Below are positions 43,544 to 52,912 of a stretch of DNA of 64,000 bases, in pieces. The position numbers and the translations under genes are program-made. Source of the DNA: Acuticoccus sp039034015 (GTDB lineage Bacteria; Pseudomonadota; Alphaproteobacteria; Rhizobiales; Amorphaceae); assembly GCA_039034015.1 (NCBI GenBank), contig JBCCBM010000007.1, positions 62,001 through 126,000 on the forward strand, in the 5' to 3' direction. The stretch's first letter is position 1; each line of letters opens with the position of its first letter. The notes beneath the pieces were generated by a model. The model was not told where the DNA came from. It did no database searches and worked only from the letters and a program-made list of their open reading frames with translations.

Positions 43544-44472
43544 TCGAACAAGGACGAGACGGACTTTTCCAGCGCCGTGCGGCTGATGGCCTCGCCGATG
43601 AGCGGGGCGATGGAGACGGTCCGGATTTTTTGAGCGTTGCGCACCGCTGCCGACGGCTCGATTGAGTCGGAAATGACGAGTTCGCCGAGGCTCGACGCGT
43701 CAATCCGCGCCACCGCCCCGCCGGACAGGACGCCGTGGGTGATGTAGGCGGACGCGCTTTTTGCGCCGGCCGCCATCAGCGCGTCCGCCGCGTTGCACAG
43801 TGTGCCGCCTGAATCCACAATATCGTCAAACAGCAGGCAGTCGCGGCCTTCCACGTTGCCGATGATGTTCATGACCTCTGATTCGCCAGGCCGCTCGCGC
43901 CGCTTGTCGACGATGGCGAGCGGGGCGTCGATGCGTTTGGCAAGGTCGCGCGCGCGCACCACACCGCCAACGTCGGGCGACACAACCATCAAGTTTTCAA
44001 GGGCGTAGCGCTCTTTGATGTCGCGGCTCATGACCGGGGCGACATAAAGATTGTCGGTCGGGATGTCGAAAAAGCCTTGGATTTGGCCGGCGTGCAGGTC
44101 GAGCGTCAGGACGCGGCTTGCGCCGGCCCGGGTGATCATATTGGCGACGAGCTTGGCCGAAATGGGAGTGCGGCCGCCGGTGCGCCGGTCCTGCCGCGCA
44201 TAGCCGAAATAGGGAAGGACGGCGGTGATGCGGCGGGCGGACGAGCGCAACAGCGCATCGATGATGATGAGGAGTTCCATCAGGTTGTCGTTGGCGGGGT
44301 AGCTCGTCGATTGGATGACGAACATGTCCTCGCCGCGGACATTGTCCCGCACCTCGACGAAGACCTCTTCGTCGGCAAAGCGGCGGACCACGCATTCGGT
44401 CTGTGTGAGGTCCAAATAGGACGAGATGGCTTCGCTGAGGGCCCTGTTGGAGTTGCCGGCAACCAGTCGCAT
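43540..44472 (-). CDS. prs: Ribose-phosphate pyrophosphokinase
   Basis: Prs makes PRPP from ribose 5-phosphate and ATP for nucleotide, His and Trp synthesis. The flexible catalytic loop region, YFGYARQDRRTGGRTPI, and the PRPP-binding CLLFDDIVDSGGTLCNAA motif are complete. Length is 310 residues, normal. I chose the ATG at 44472; an open extension to 44523 has no family character. It is the last gene of the minus-strand cluster starting with DUF6460. Confidence 0.96.
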   Translation of the reverse strand: MRLVAGNSNRALSEAISSYLDLTQTECVVRRFADEEVFVEVRDNVRGEDMFVIQSTSYPANDNLMELLIIIDALLRSSARRITAVLPYFGYARQDRRTGGRTPISAKLVANMITRAGASRVLTLDLHAGQIQGFFDIPTDNLYVAPVMSRDIKERYALENLMVVSPDVGGVVRARDLAKRIDAPLAIVDKRRERPGESEVMNIIGNVEGRDCLLFDDIVDSGGTLCNAADALMAAGAKSASAYITHGVLSGGAVARIDASSLGELVISDSIEPSAAVRNAQKIRTVSIAPLIGEAISRTALEKSVSSLFD

Positions 44473-44549
44473 CGTGCGTCCTCTTCTCGTTGCGGGGGGT
44501 CTACCCCATCCCGCACGGCGCACAAAGTGCCGCAGGGGGCGAAGCGGCG

Positions 44550-45611
44550 CTAATCAAACAGATCATCCGGGATATCACTCCCCACCGCCTTCAGGACGCG
44601 GGAGCGGTTGGTGATGAAGCGGACGATTTTGTCGCCGATGCCCTGCTCCACCTTCGGATTTTCAAACATCTCGATGAAGGCTTTGCCATTCTGCGCAATC
44701 TCTTCACACTTGCCCTCGTTTTGGAGGCACCAATCAAACACCTCCTCAAGGTCGGCAAGGTCATACCGCACGGGGACATAGTGCACGTATGGTCGAAGCA
44801 TGTTTTCGCACGCCCACGTCATGATCGTGATGTGGGGCATGATGATGCAGGAGTTGGTGGCGAGCATCCATTTCAGGCCACTTGCGGTGTCGTTACCCTC
44901 CAGCGACAGAAGATAGCGAAATTTGACTTGTTCGCGGATGTCGATCCGCGGCGCAAAATAGTGCTCCCGCATGTGTTCGGCGCGATCGGGCGGGAGTTGC
45001 ACGATTTTTGAGAACGCGATGTCCATGTCGCCGCGGTGTTTGATGCGGTCCATCAGTGCGGGGACATAGCTGCGCGACCCGAGGGGGCTCCCGGGTTTGA
45101 TGCGAAATTCGCCCGTGGTGGCGCCGCGCCACATGAGGGTGGGTTCTTTGTCGGCGAAGGCGATGTCATGCTTTCGCGCCATGTACACCGGCTTGAAATG
45201 GCGGATGAAATGGAGCTGCATCAGCGCGCTCAGCCCCGCCTCAAACGCGGGGCGCGACTTGCAGACCGAGGGGTAGGCGATGGTGTGGTGGTTGTCGCCG
45301 GGGCGCACCAGCATCGCCTTGTCGATCTCCTGCCGCTCCAGGGATTCAATCACCGGCTTCATGTAGTTGGTGAAGAAGATGTCGATGAATTCGTCCCGCT
45401 CGTTCCGCAAGAGGTTTTTGCCCTGCGCAAAATAGGGGAGAATTTCGCGGAACTTTGCGTTGTCCATCCCCGCGCGGACGATGAAAAACTGCTCGTTGCC
45501 CGAGATTTCAAACACGCCGCGGCGCATCTTGGTGAGATGGCCAAGGTAAAGCTTTTCGCGGTTGCCGGGGTTGAGGCCGGCGATGGGGTTGACGGGCTTT
45601 GGCGCGGACAT
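44550..45611 (-). CDS. Glycosyltransferase family 90 (CAP10-like) protein
   Basis: GT90 enzymes transfer glucose or xylose to glycans or proteins. The C-terminal part has the typical pattern FRYLLSLEGNDTASGLKWMLATNSCIIMP, then HYVPVRYDLADLEEVFDWCLQNEG and an IAQNGKAFIE helix. It has 353 residues from the ATG at 45611; the upstream 37 codons look non-native. In bacteria such genes are linked to LPS or capsule modification; the acceptor here is unknown. Confidence 0.8.
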   Translation of the reverse strand: MSAPKPVNPIAGLNPGNREKLYLGHLTKMRRGVFEISGNEQFFIVRAGMDNAKFREILPYFAQGKNLLRNERDEFIDIFFTNYMKPVIESLERQEIDKAMLVRPGDNHHTIAYPSVCKSRPAFEAGLSALMQLHFIRHFKPVYMARKHDIAFADKEPTLMWRGATTGEFRIKPGSPLGSRSYVPALMDRIKHRGDMDIAFSKIVQLPPDRAEHMREHYFAPRIDIREQVKFRYLLSLEGNDTASGLKWMLATNSCIIMPHITIMTWACENMLRPYVHYVPVRYDLADLEEVFDWCLQNEGKCEEIAQNGKAFIEMFENPKVEQGIGDKIVRFITNRSRVLKAVGSDIPDDLFD

Positions 45612-45618
45612 GGCGGGC

Positions 45619-46110
45619 TCAGTGGTCGGCGTGGAGCCATGCCTTGAGGAGGGCGGCCAGGCGGTTTGCGACCGTTTCAAGGTCGCGCCCGGCAACGCCG
45701 CCCCAGGGGTCAATGTCGCCATCGCCAGAGCGCTGCTCGCCGCTGATGCGGTGGAGGCGCCGGCCCGCCGTGTCGTTCACGTCAAAGACGTAAAACACGG
45801 TGGAGTTGGTTTGGTCGGACACGGCGGTGATTGCCCCCTTCACCGTGAAAAGCGCCCGCCCGCCAGGCCGTTTCACGACGGTGAGCCCCTCTTCCTCCGC
45901 ATTTTTCCAGATGCGGGACAAAAGGTCGTCCCCCGCATTGCCCGGCACGCCCTCAAAGGGGAGGAAGGCGAAGGTTGCCTTTTCCGGGTCAATGCCAGGG
46001 CCGCGAGGCTTGTCAAAATTGACTCCAACGTCCGCCGCAATGCCCGACACCGTGGGCGCCGCGCAGGCCGAGAGCGCCAATGCACACAAAAGGGCGCAAA
46101 GACGGATCAC
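45619..46110 (-). CDS. Hypothetical lipoprotein
   Basis: A 163-residue protein with a lipoprotein signal (lipobox LSAC near residue 14) and a soluble domain with PEKATFAFLPFEGVPGNAGDDLL and FYVFDVNDTAGRRLHRISGEQ. I chose the GTG at 46110, which overlaps the stop of the M24 gene as GTGA. I recall similar proteins in Hyphomicrobiales but no known function. It is probably in the outer membrane or periplasm. Confidence 0.72.
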   Translation of the reverse strand: MIRLCALLCALALSACAAPTVSGIAADVGVNFDKPRGPGIDPEKATFAFLPFEGVPGNAGDDLLSRIWKNAEEEGLTVVKRPGGRALFTVKGAITAVSDQTNSTVFYVFDVNDTAGRRLHRISGEQRSGDGDIDPWGGVAGRDLETVANRLAALLKAWLHADH

Positions 46111-47258
46111 CGCACCACCAGCGCGGGGGCGATGGCCGACAGGGGCTCGGCCGGGCCATCGCTTGTCAAAAAGGTGCGGCCGAGGGTCATTGCGGTTTCG
46201 GTCTCTGAATCCATCAAGATCATGTGCGCGAAAAGCACCATGTTCGGTTCGATGGGGGCTGGATTGCCGTGATAAAACATGGGCGTATCCATCCAGGACG
46301 GCGTGAATGTGGCGCCCAGAGAGTAGCCACATGCGTTGAGCTTGTGGGCCTGCATACCACGATCGTTGAGCACGGTGGCGTGGGCGTGGAACACATCGCC
46401 AAAGGTGTTGCCCGGGCGCATCGCCTCCACCACCGCGTGAAGGGCAGCGCTGGCCGCCTCAAAGAGCTCCTCATGCCGTGGCCGGGGCGGACCGATGACG
46501 ACCGTGTCCATCACCGCCGAATGGTAGCGCCGCCACACGCCCGCAAATTCCAGCGTCAGCTGATCGCTTGCCTCCAGCGTGCGCCGCCCGGCCGCGTACC
46601 GGCACAGGAGCGCGTCCCGGCCCGAGCCGATCACGAACTCGTTGCCCGGATAATCGCCGCCGCCCTCAAAAATGGCGGTGTGCATGGCGGCGAGGATCGC
46701 GCCCTCGCTGGCGCCCGGCGCGGCGCGCGCGACGCCCGCCTGCCAGGCCGCATCGCCAAGGGCGGCCGCTTGGCGCACCATCGCGATTTCTGCAGGGCTT
46801 TTGATGGCGCGAAGGCCTGGGACCACGGGCGACGCGTCCGAAAGGGTCGCAAAGCTGCGCAATTGCTCGTCCAGCAGGCGGCCGTTTTTGGCGGTCAACC
46901 CGTGGCTGTCGTACTCGACGCCAATCTTGGCGCCCAACAGGTCAAGCTCGAAGAGGTGGTCTTTCAGCATGCGGGTGGGGTCCGCGCCCGCGCGGTCGGC
47001 CCAGACCAAAATTTCTTCGATGATGGAGGTGTGGCGCGCCTGGCGAAGGTCGGCCGAGCGGGTGAGGAGCGCCATGTGTCCGTCGCGCTTCACGATCAGG
47101 CACTGGAAGAAGGTGAAGCCAAACGTGTCGTAGCCGGTCAGCCAATACATGCTCTCTTGGCTAAAAAGGAGCAGCGCGTCGAGCTTGTCGGCCGCCATCG
47201 CCTCCTGCAGGCGGGCGAGCCGGGCGGCGTATTCATCACGGTCGAAGTGGAGGGCCAT
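46107..47258 (-). CDS. M24-family protein of the creatinase/ectoine-hydrolase branch
   Basis: A creatinase N-terminal domain (residues 1-135) precedes a pita-bread M24 domain (about 150-375), 383 residues in all. The five metal ligands of Xaa-Pro peptidases are not seen: the first pair region reads LTLEFAGVWRRYHSAVMDTV instead of D...SDITRT, the GHG region reads NACGYSLG, and the glutamate region reads FAHMILMDS. This is the pattern of metal-free creatinase or DoeA-like hydrolases, so the substrate is probably a small C-N compound rather than a peptide. It is coupled to the lipoprotein gene. Confidence 0.8.
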   Translation of the reverse strand: MALHFDRDEYAARLARLQEAMAADKLDALLLFSQESMYWLTGYDTFGFTFFQCLIVKRDGHMALLTRSADLRQARHTSIIEEILVWADRAGADPTRMLKDHLFELDLLGAKIGVEYDSHGLTAKNGRLLDEQLRSFATLSDASPVVPGLRAIKSPAEIAMVRQAAALGDAAWQAGVARAAPGASEGAILAAMHTAIFEGGGDYPGNEFVIGSGRDALLCRYAAGRRTLEASDQLTLEFAGVWRRYHSAVMDTVVIGPPRPRHEELFEAASAALHAVVEAMRPGNTFGDVFHAHATVLNDRGMQAHKLNACGYSLGATFTPSWMDTPMFYHGNPAPIEPNMVLFAHMILMDSETETAMTLGRTFLTSDGPAEPLSAIAPALVVR

Positions 47259-47262
47259 GGGG

Positions 47263-48033
47263 TTACTCCGTCAGCACGATTGCCGACAACAGCCGGCCAT
47301 AGTCCGCCTCGCCCCGGTGGGTGGCTCGGCGGTAGGAGTAGAAGGTGTCCGGCGCGCCATAGGTGTCGCGGCCAAGGTTTTCTGCGATGGCCCCTGCGCG
47401 CTGAAGGCGGGCGAGGATGTAGGCCGGCAGATCGAACATGTGGTGGCCCGCCTTCGCCGAGGGGCGGAAAAAGCGCGCCGCCTCCCCCCAATCCGCCACG
47501 ATCGGGCCGGGAAATTCTGGGCCCACCTCGTAGGATTGTGGGCCGATGGTGGGCCCGATGGCGGCGCTGATGCTTTTTGCGCCAAGGCGCTCCATGGCCA
47601 AAAGTGTCGCCTCCAAAACGCCGCCTGTGGCGCCGCGCCACCCGGCGTGGCAGGCGCCAATCACCCGCGCTTTCGGGTCGGCGAAGAGGACGGGCGCGCA
47701 GTCGGCATGGAGGGCGGAAAGGGCAAGGCCTGGGGTGCGGGTTGCAAGGCCGTCGAGCTTGGGGCGCGCGGCGGGCGGCGCGTCGATGGCAATGGCATCG
47801 GCCGAGTGGATCTGGTGCATGGAGATGAGGTGGCCCGGCAGAACGCCGAGGGCGCCTGCAATGCGGCGGCGGTTTTCGGCCACCGCGGCGGCATCGTCGG
47901 CCGAGCCGGGGCCAGCGTTGAGCCCGGCATAAATCCCCGTGGACACGCCGCCGCGCCGACTGAAAAAGGCGTGGGCGACCCCCTCAGCTTTCAGGCCATC
48001 GGCCTCAAAGATTTCCAGCGTATCGCCCAACAC
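47263..48033 (-). CDS. pgeF: Peptidoglycan editing factor PgeF (laccase-domain protein)
   Basis: Formerly YfiH; family members act on purine nucleosides and affect peptidoglycan precursor fidelity. The metal and active-site motifs are HQIHSAD near residue 73, SALHADCAPVLFAD near 108 and CHAGWRGATGGVL near 125. It has 256 residues. It ends 4 bp before the M24 gene start and follows DUF6460, and is likely one operon with them. Confidence 0.9.
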   Translation of the reverse strand: MLGDTLEIFEADGLKAEGVAHAFFSRRGGVSTGIYAGLNAGPGSADDAAAVAENRRRIAGALGVLPGHLISMHQIHSADAIAIDAPPAARPKLDGLATRTPGLALSALHADCAPVLFADPKARVIGACHAGWRGATGGVLEATLLAMERLGAKSISAAIGPTIGPQSYEVGPEFPGPIVADWGEAARFFRPSAKAGHHMFDLPAYILARLQRAGAIAENLGRDTYGAPDTFYSYRRATHRGEADYGRLLSAIVLTE

Positions 48034-48089
48034 AAACCCTCCGCGCGGCGCGGAGGGGTATCAGGCGGCGGCGGCGCACACAACGCGCC

Positions 48090-48374
48090 TCAGCGGCCCA
48101 GCATGCGAACCACGCGCAAAATGAGCCAGATGGGCACGACCACCACCGCGCCGAGGAGCAAAATCCCGCCTGCATCCTCCAGCGTGTTGAGGCTGAGGGA
48201 CGACAGGTCAATCAACCGCTGCTCCACCCAGAGGATCACGTCGTTCGGATTGATATCAAGCGCATTCAAGACGATGCCGACCACGAACGACACGATCAAA
48301 AGCTTGATCAGCACCGACAGCGGCGACCCGCCAAACAACGCGCTGGCGCCGCGGCGCCGGGGCAACTCACTCAT
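48090..48374 (-). CDS. DUF6460 family membrane protein
   Basis: A 94-residue protein with two membrane helices: GGSPLSVLIKLLIVSFVVGIVLNAL (about 15-39) and GGILLLGAVVVVPIWLILRVVRML (about 70-93), with an amphipathic linker. This is the DUF6460 arrangement of Hyphomicrobiales, with unknown function. I chose the ATG at 48374, five bases after GGAGG. Confidence 0.8.
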   Translation of the reverse strand: MSELPRRRGASALFGGSPLSVLIKLLIVSFVVGIVLNALDINPNDVILWVEQRLIDLSSLSLNTLEDAGGILLLGAVVVVPIWLILRVVRMLGR

Positions 48375-48449
48375 TTCGTCCTCCCAGAGGGCCTGATATA
48401 GGCACCGCGCGGTGTTGATCCCAGACGCGCACCGCATGGGAGACGCGCA

Positions 48450-50399
48450 ATGAAAACAGAACCCCTTTGGCGCCCGAGCGATCCATCCGCAACGCGCCTT
48501 TCAGCCTTCATGGCCTATTGCGCCGAGCGCGCGGGGCAACCGTTCGACAATTTTCGCGCGCTCCACGCCTGGTCCATCGAGGACCCGCCCGCCTTCTGGG
48601 ACGCGGTGTGGGACGCAACGGGCGTGATTGGCGAAAAGGGCGCGCGGGTGCTGATCGATGGCGATCAGATGCCGGGCGCTGCCTTCTTCCCTGATGCGAC
48701 GCTAAACTTTGCGCAAAATCTCCTCGCCGGCGACCCGGACGGGGAAGCGCTGGTGTTCCGCGGGGAGGACAAAGCCAACCTTCGCCTCACCCGCGGCGCG
48801 CTCACCGCGGCGGTCGCAAAAATGGCAGCGTTCCTCACCGAGGCGGGCGTCGGGCCGGGCGACCGTGTGGCCGCGATGCTCCCCAACATGCCGCAGACCA
48901 TTGTGGCGTGCCTTGCAACGGCCGCGGTGGGCGGCACATTCTCATCCGCCTCGCCCGACTTTGGCGAGCGCGGCGTCCTCGACCGGTTCGGCCAAATCGA
49001 GCCCAAGGTTTTTGTGACCTGCGATGGCTATTGGTATTCGGGAAAGCCCATCGATGTCTCGGCCAAGGTGGTGGCGGTGGCCGAAGCGCTGAACCCCGCC
49101 GCCACCGTCATCGTGCCGTATCTTGATGATCTGCGCGCCAACGAGTTGGCCGACCAAATCACCGGCGGCATCCTTTATGATGCGATCATGGCGCGGGCCG
49201 AGACTGAGCCCGCCTACACGCCCATGCCCTTTGCGCACCCGCAATTCATCCTCTTCTCCTCCGGGACGACGGGGGTGCCAAAGTGCATTGTCCACAGCGC
49301 CGGCGGCACGCTCCTCCAGCACAAGAAGGAGCACGCCTTCCACGCCGACATTGGGCCGGGCGACCGCATGTTTTATTTCACCACCTGCGGGTGGATGATG
49401 TGGAACTGGCTGATCACGGGACTGTCCGCCGGCGCAACGCTCATCTTATTCGACGGCTCGCCCTTTGCCCCCACACCCACCGTGTTGTGGGATTTGGCGC
49501 AGGACGAAAAAGTCACCTTCTTCGGCACCAGCGCAAAATATATCGATGCGCTGCGCAAAGAGGGCGTGCGGCCCGCCGATCGCCACGACCTTTCGGCGCT
49601 GCGCACGGTCGCCTCCACAGGCTCCCCCCTGTCGGAGGAGGGGTTCCGCTATGTCTATGATGCCATCAAGGCCGACGTGCACCTCGCCTCCATCTCGGGT
49701 GGGACGGACATTGTGAGCTGCTTTGTGCTGGGCGTTCCCACCGAGCCTGTCTATGCGGGCGAAATCCAGGGCCCCGGCCTTGGCATGGCGGTGGATGTGG
49801 CGGCCGACGACGGCGCCCCGATGGCCGCCGGCAAGGGCGAGCTTGTGTGCCGCACCCCGTTCCCGTCGATGCCGGTGATGTTTTTCAACGACCCTGACGG
49901 CGCAAAATACCGCGCGGCGTATTTTGAGCGGTTCTCCGGCATCTGGTGCCACGGGGATTTTGCCGAGTGGACGCCCCGGGGCGGCATGGTGATCCACGGC
50001 CGGTCCGACGCGGTGCTGAACCCCGGCGGCGTGCGCATCGGAACTGCTGAAATCTACGCGCAGGTGGAGCAGGTGCCGGACGTCTTGGAGGCCCTCGCCA
50101 TTGGCCAGCAGATGGACGATGACGTGCGTGTGGTGCTCTTCGTGCGCCTTGCTCAAAACGTTGAATTGACGGACGAACTCCAAAAAGCGATCCGCACCAA
50201 GGTGCGCACCGGGGCCTCGCCGCGCCACGTGCCGGCGCGCATTGTGGCTGTGCCCGACATTCCGCGCACCAAATCGGGCAAGATTGTCGAGCTTGCCGTG
50301 CGCGAAGTGGTCCACGGGCGCGAGGTGAAAAACAAAGAAGCGCTCGCCAACCCCGAAGCGCTCGACCATTTTGCCGATCGTCCGGAGCTTGCCGACTAA
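48450..50399 (+). CDS. aacS: Acetoacetate-CoA ligase
   Basis: An acyl-adenylate-forming enzyme that activates acetoacetate for lipid, PHB or leucine/ketone-body metabolism. Its 649 residues match the acetoacetyl-CoA synthetase length rather than acetyl-CoA synthetase. Motifs are ILFSSGTTGVPKCIVHSAGG (P-loop), TTCGWMMWNWLITGL and the C-terminal IPRTKSGKIVE with the acylated lysine. It diverges from DUF6460 with 75 bp between the starts. Confidence 0.93.
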   Translation: MKTEPLWRPSDPSATRLSAFMAYCAERAGQPFDNFRALHAWSIEDPPAFWDAVWDATGVIGEKGARVLIDGDQMPGAAFFPDATLNFAQNLLAGDPDGEALVFRGEDKANLRLTRGALTAAVAKMAAFLTEAGVGPGDRVAAMLPNMPQTIVACLATAAVGGTFSSASPDFGERGVLDRFGQIEPKVFVTCDGYWYSGKPIDVSAKVVAVAEALNPAATVIVPYLDDLRANELADQITGGILYDAIMARAETEPAYTPMPFAHPQFILFSSGTTGVPKCIVHSAGGTLLQHKKEHAFHADIGPGDRMFYFTTCGWMMWNWLITGLSAGATLILFDGSPFAPTPTVLWDLAQDEKVTFFGTSAKYIDALRKEGVRPADRHDLSALRTVASTGSPLSEEGFRYVYDAIKADVHLASISGGTDIVSCFVLGVPTEPVYAGEIQGPGLGMAVDVAADDGAPMAAGKGELVCRTPFPSMPVMFFNDPDGAKYRAAYFERFSGIWCHGDFAEWTPRGGMVIHGRSDAVLNPGGVRIGTAEIYAQVEQVPDVLEALAIGQQMDDDVRVVLFVRLAQNVELTDELQKAIRTKVRTGASPRHVPARIVAVPDIPRTKSGKIVELAVREVVHGREVKNKEALANPEALDHFADRPELAD

Positions 50400-50460
50400 G
50401 ACGGGCTCGCAAGTCAAAGAGGCGCGCATCTTGTCTGCGCCCGCCTGGGCGCAGGATGCG

Positions 50461-50745
50461 CTACGGCTCGAGCGTAAAAGTGGCGACCAGTTCGCCATCG
50501 GGGAGGTCCCGCACCTCGATCCGCGGGGCGTCGCCACCGATGCGCAGGACGAGGCTGTCGTCCGCGACGGTCGCCGAGACAAGGTCGGCCGCGCGGATGG
50601 GGAGGGCGACGGGCTCGGCTTGTTTGGCCTCCTCGATCTGCCCGACACGGTAAAAAATGCCGGCCACCACCGCGAGGAGGCCGAGCACCATAATGCCGGT
50701 GGAAAAGAACAGGAGCCGCGCAAGTTTTTTGCGCACGCGCTCCAT
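50461..50745 (-). CDS. Small single-helix membrane protein (DUF6476-like)
   Basis: A 94-residue protein: a short charged N-terminus, one membrane helix (LLFFSTGIMVLGLLAVVAGIFYRVG) and a small soluble C-terminal domain ending in LVATFTLEP. This resembles DUF6476 proteins. The ATG at 50745 is used; a TTG at 50784 would add EGDLDPAM-type residues that I recall at the start of such proteins and could be the true start. It diverges from rluD and converges with aacS. Confidence 0.68.
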   Translation of the reverse strand: MERVRKKLARLLFFSTGIMVLGLLAVVAGIFYRVGQIEEAKQAEPVALPIRAADLVSATVADDSLVLRIGGDAPRIEVRDLPDGELVATFTLEP

Positions 50746-50793
50746 GGCGGGGTCGAGGTCGCCTTCCTCGTCGCGCTCGTCCAAGATGCCTCC

Positions 50794-51747
50794 ATGGAGA
50801 TCGTTGTTTCGTCCCCCGGCCGCGCGGATGCGGTGATTGCCGCAGCGGCGGACGACCTGTCGCGCACCAGGGTCAAAGGGCTGATACGGGCGGGCGCGGT
50901 GGAACTCAATGGGGAACCCCTCACCGACCCCGCGCAAAAGCTGGCGGCCGGCGACCGCATCCGCCTCACGCCACCCCCGCCAGAGCCCGCAAAGCCGGCG
51001 CCTGAGCCGATCCCCCTCGACATCCTCTACGAGGACGACAGCCTGATTGTGCTGGTAAAACCGGCCGGCATGGTGGTCCACCCCGCCGCCGGACACTTTT
51101 CGGGGACGCTCGTGAACGCCCTGCTCCACCATTGCGGCGACAGTCTTTCCGGCATAGGCGGCGTTGCGCGGCCGGGCATCGTGCACCGGCTCGACAAGGA
51201 CACGTCCGGCGTGATGGTGGTGGCGAAGACCGACGCTGCCCACGCCCACCTTTCGGCCCAATTTGCCGATCATGGCCGCACCGGCCCCCTGTTGCGGCTT
51301 TATGATGCGCTGGTGTGGGGCGCGCCCGAGCCGCCCGCTGGCACCATCGATGCGGCGCTCGGCCGCCACCCCACCGACCGGCAGCGCTTTGCCGTGCGCG
51401 CCGATGGCAAAGTGGCCATCACCCATTTTGCGTTGGAAGAACGCCTGGGCGCGGCAAGCCGGCTCTCTCTGCGCCTGGAGACAGGCCGCACCCACCAGAT
51501 CCGCGTTCACATGACGCACAAGGGGCACCCGCTTCTCGGCGATGCCACCTATGGGACGGGCTTTGCCACCAAAGCGAACCACCTTTCGCCCGAGGCGCGG
51601 GCGGCGCTCGCCGCACTGGGGCGGCAGGCGCTCCATGCGGCGCACCTGTCGTTTGCGCATCCAGCGACCGGTGCGCACCTATCATTTAACGCGCCATTAC
51701 CCAAAGACCTCTCACGGCTGCATTGTTGCCTTACTTCTGGCGCATAG
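50794..51747 (+). CDS. RNA pseudouridine synthase, RluD/RluC family
   Basis: An N-terminal S4 RNA-binding domain (about 15-75) is followed by the pseudouridine synthase domain with the catalytic HRLDKDTSGVMVVAKT (Asp in RLDKDTSG) and RLETGRTHQIRVH. It has 317 residues from the ATG at 50794, close to RluD. Whether it modifies 23S positions 1911/1915/1917 or those of RluC cannot be decided. rpoH follows, as in many alphaproteobacteria. Confidence 0.92.
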   Translation: MEIVVSSPGRADAVIAAAADDLSRTRVKGLIRAGAVELNGEPLTDPAQKLAAGDRIRLTPPPPEPAKPAPEPIPLDILYEDDSLIVLVKPAGMVVHPAAGHFSGTLVNALLHHCGDSLSGIGGVARPGIVHRLDKDTSGVMVVAKTDAAHAHLSAQFADHGRTGPLLRLYDALVWGAPEPPAGTIDAALGRHPTDRQRFAVRADGKVAITHFALEERLGAASRLSLRLETGRTHQIRVHMTHKGHPLLGDATYGTGFATKANHLSPEARAALAALGRQALHAAHLSFAHPATGAHLSFNAPLPKDLSRLHCCLTSGA

Positions 51748-51901
51748 GCGTTTCACCGCAGGTGCGTTGGCAAGGCCGCCACGGGGCGGTAATTTGCAAT
51801 GAAGGCCGAAGGCACCCATGTCTGGGGATCGCGGTGCTTCGGACCGTGTACGTGCCGCCCGCGGGAGGTGGGGGTGCGAAACAGCCAAAAGGGGGGTGCT
51901 T

Positions 51902-52804
51902 ATGGCCCAATCCTTACCTGCGATTGCGTCCGGTGAAGCGGGCTTGTCACGCTATCTGGACGAAATTCGAAAATTTCCGATGCTGGAGCCCCAGCAGGAA
52001 TACATGCTCGCGAAATCGTACCTTGAGCATGACGACGCCGATTCGGCCCACCAACTCGTCACCAGCCACCTGCGCCTGGTCGCCAAAATCGCCATGGGCT
52101 ACCGCGGCTACGGCCTGCCCATCTCCGAGGTGATCTCGGAAGGGAACGTTGGCTTGATGCAGGCGGTGAAGCGGTTTGACCCCGAAAAAGGCTTCCGCCT
52201 CGCCACCTACGCCATGTGGTGGATCAAAGCCGCGATCCAAGAGTACATCTTGCGCTCGTGGAGCCTTGTGAAGCTTGGCACAACGGCGAACCAAAAGCGG
52301 CTCTTCTTCAACCTGCGCAAAGCCAAAAGCTCCATCCAAGCGCTTGAGGATGGGGACCTTCGGCCCGACCAGGTGACCGCGATCGCCCAAAAGCTGAGCG
52401 TTCCGGAGAGCGATGTCATCTCCATGAACCGCCGGCTTTCAGGCGACAGTTCGCTCAACAGCCCCATCCGCCAGGAGGCCGACAGCGGCGAATGGCAAGA
52501 CTGGCTGGTGGACGAGAGCGAAAGCCAAGAGCAGGTGCTTGCCGAGAATGAAGAGCTCGACAATCGCCGTGCGCTTCTGCGCGATGCCATGGGCGTGCTG
52601 AACGAGCGGGAGCAGCGGATCTTTCAGATGCGCCGCCTCGCCGAAGAGCCGATGACGCTGGAAGCGCTGTCGGAAGAGTTTGGCGTCAGCCGCGAGCGGG
52701 TGCGCCAAATTGAAGTGCGCGCCTTTGAGAAGGTGCAAAAAGCGGTGGTAAAGGCGGCCCGTGAGCTGGAGCGGCCGACGGCCGAGCTCGCCCCGCCGTC
52801 CTAA
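51902..52804 (+). CDS. rpoH: RNA polymerase heat-shock sigma factor RpoH
   Basis: A sigma-32 type factor of 300 residues. It has region 2 (YAMWWIKAAIQEYILRSWSLVK), the RpoH-box-type sequence NQKRLFFNLRKAK diagnostic for this subgroup, and region 4 with a helix-turn-helix EALSEEFGVSRERVRQIEVRAFEK. I chose the ATG at 51902 after a G-rich AAAAGGGGGGTG stretch. It directs transcription of chaperone and protease genes; alphaproteobacteria often carry more than one copy. Confidence 0.95.
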   Translation: MAQSLPAIASGEAGLSRYLDEIRKFPMLEPQQEYMLAKSYLEHDDADSAHQLVTSHLRLVAKIAMGYRGYGLPISEVISEGNVGLMQAVKRFDPEKGFRLATYAMWWIKAAIQEYILRSWSLVKLGTTANQKRLFFNLRKAKSSIQALEDGDLRPDQVTAIAQKLSVPESDVISMNRRLSGDSSLNSPIRQEADSGEWQDWLVDESESQEQVLAENEELDNRRALLRDAMGVLNEREQRIFQMRRLAEEPMTLEALSEEFGVSRERVRQIEVRAFEKVQKAVVKAARELERPTAELAPPS

Positions 52805-52912
52805 ACTGTCGGCGCCGGCCATAAATTTCGGCAAAGGTGTCGAAATGGCCGGCCCACCTTCGTCATGATGGCAGCGGGCGAGAGGCGCCCGCGCCAACTT
52901 GACGGAGACATC

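Noticed and set aside
48403..48414. CACCGCGCGGTG palindrome between DUF6460 and acetoacetyl-CoA synthetase genes
   Set aside because: Short and fully GC-rich; expected by chance in DNA of this composition.
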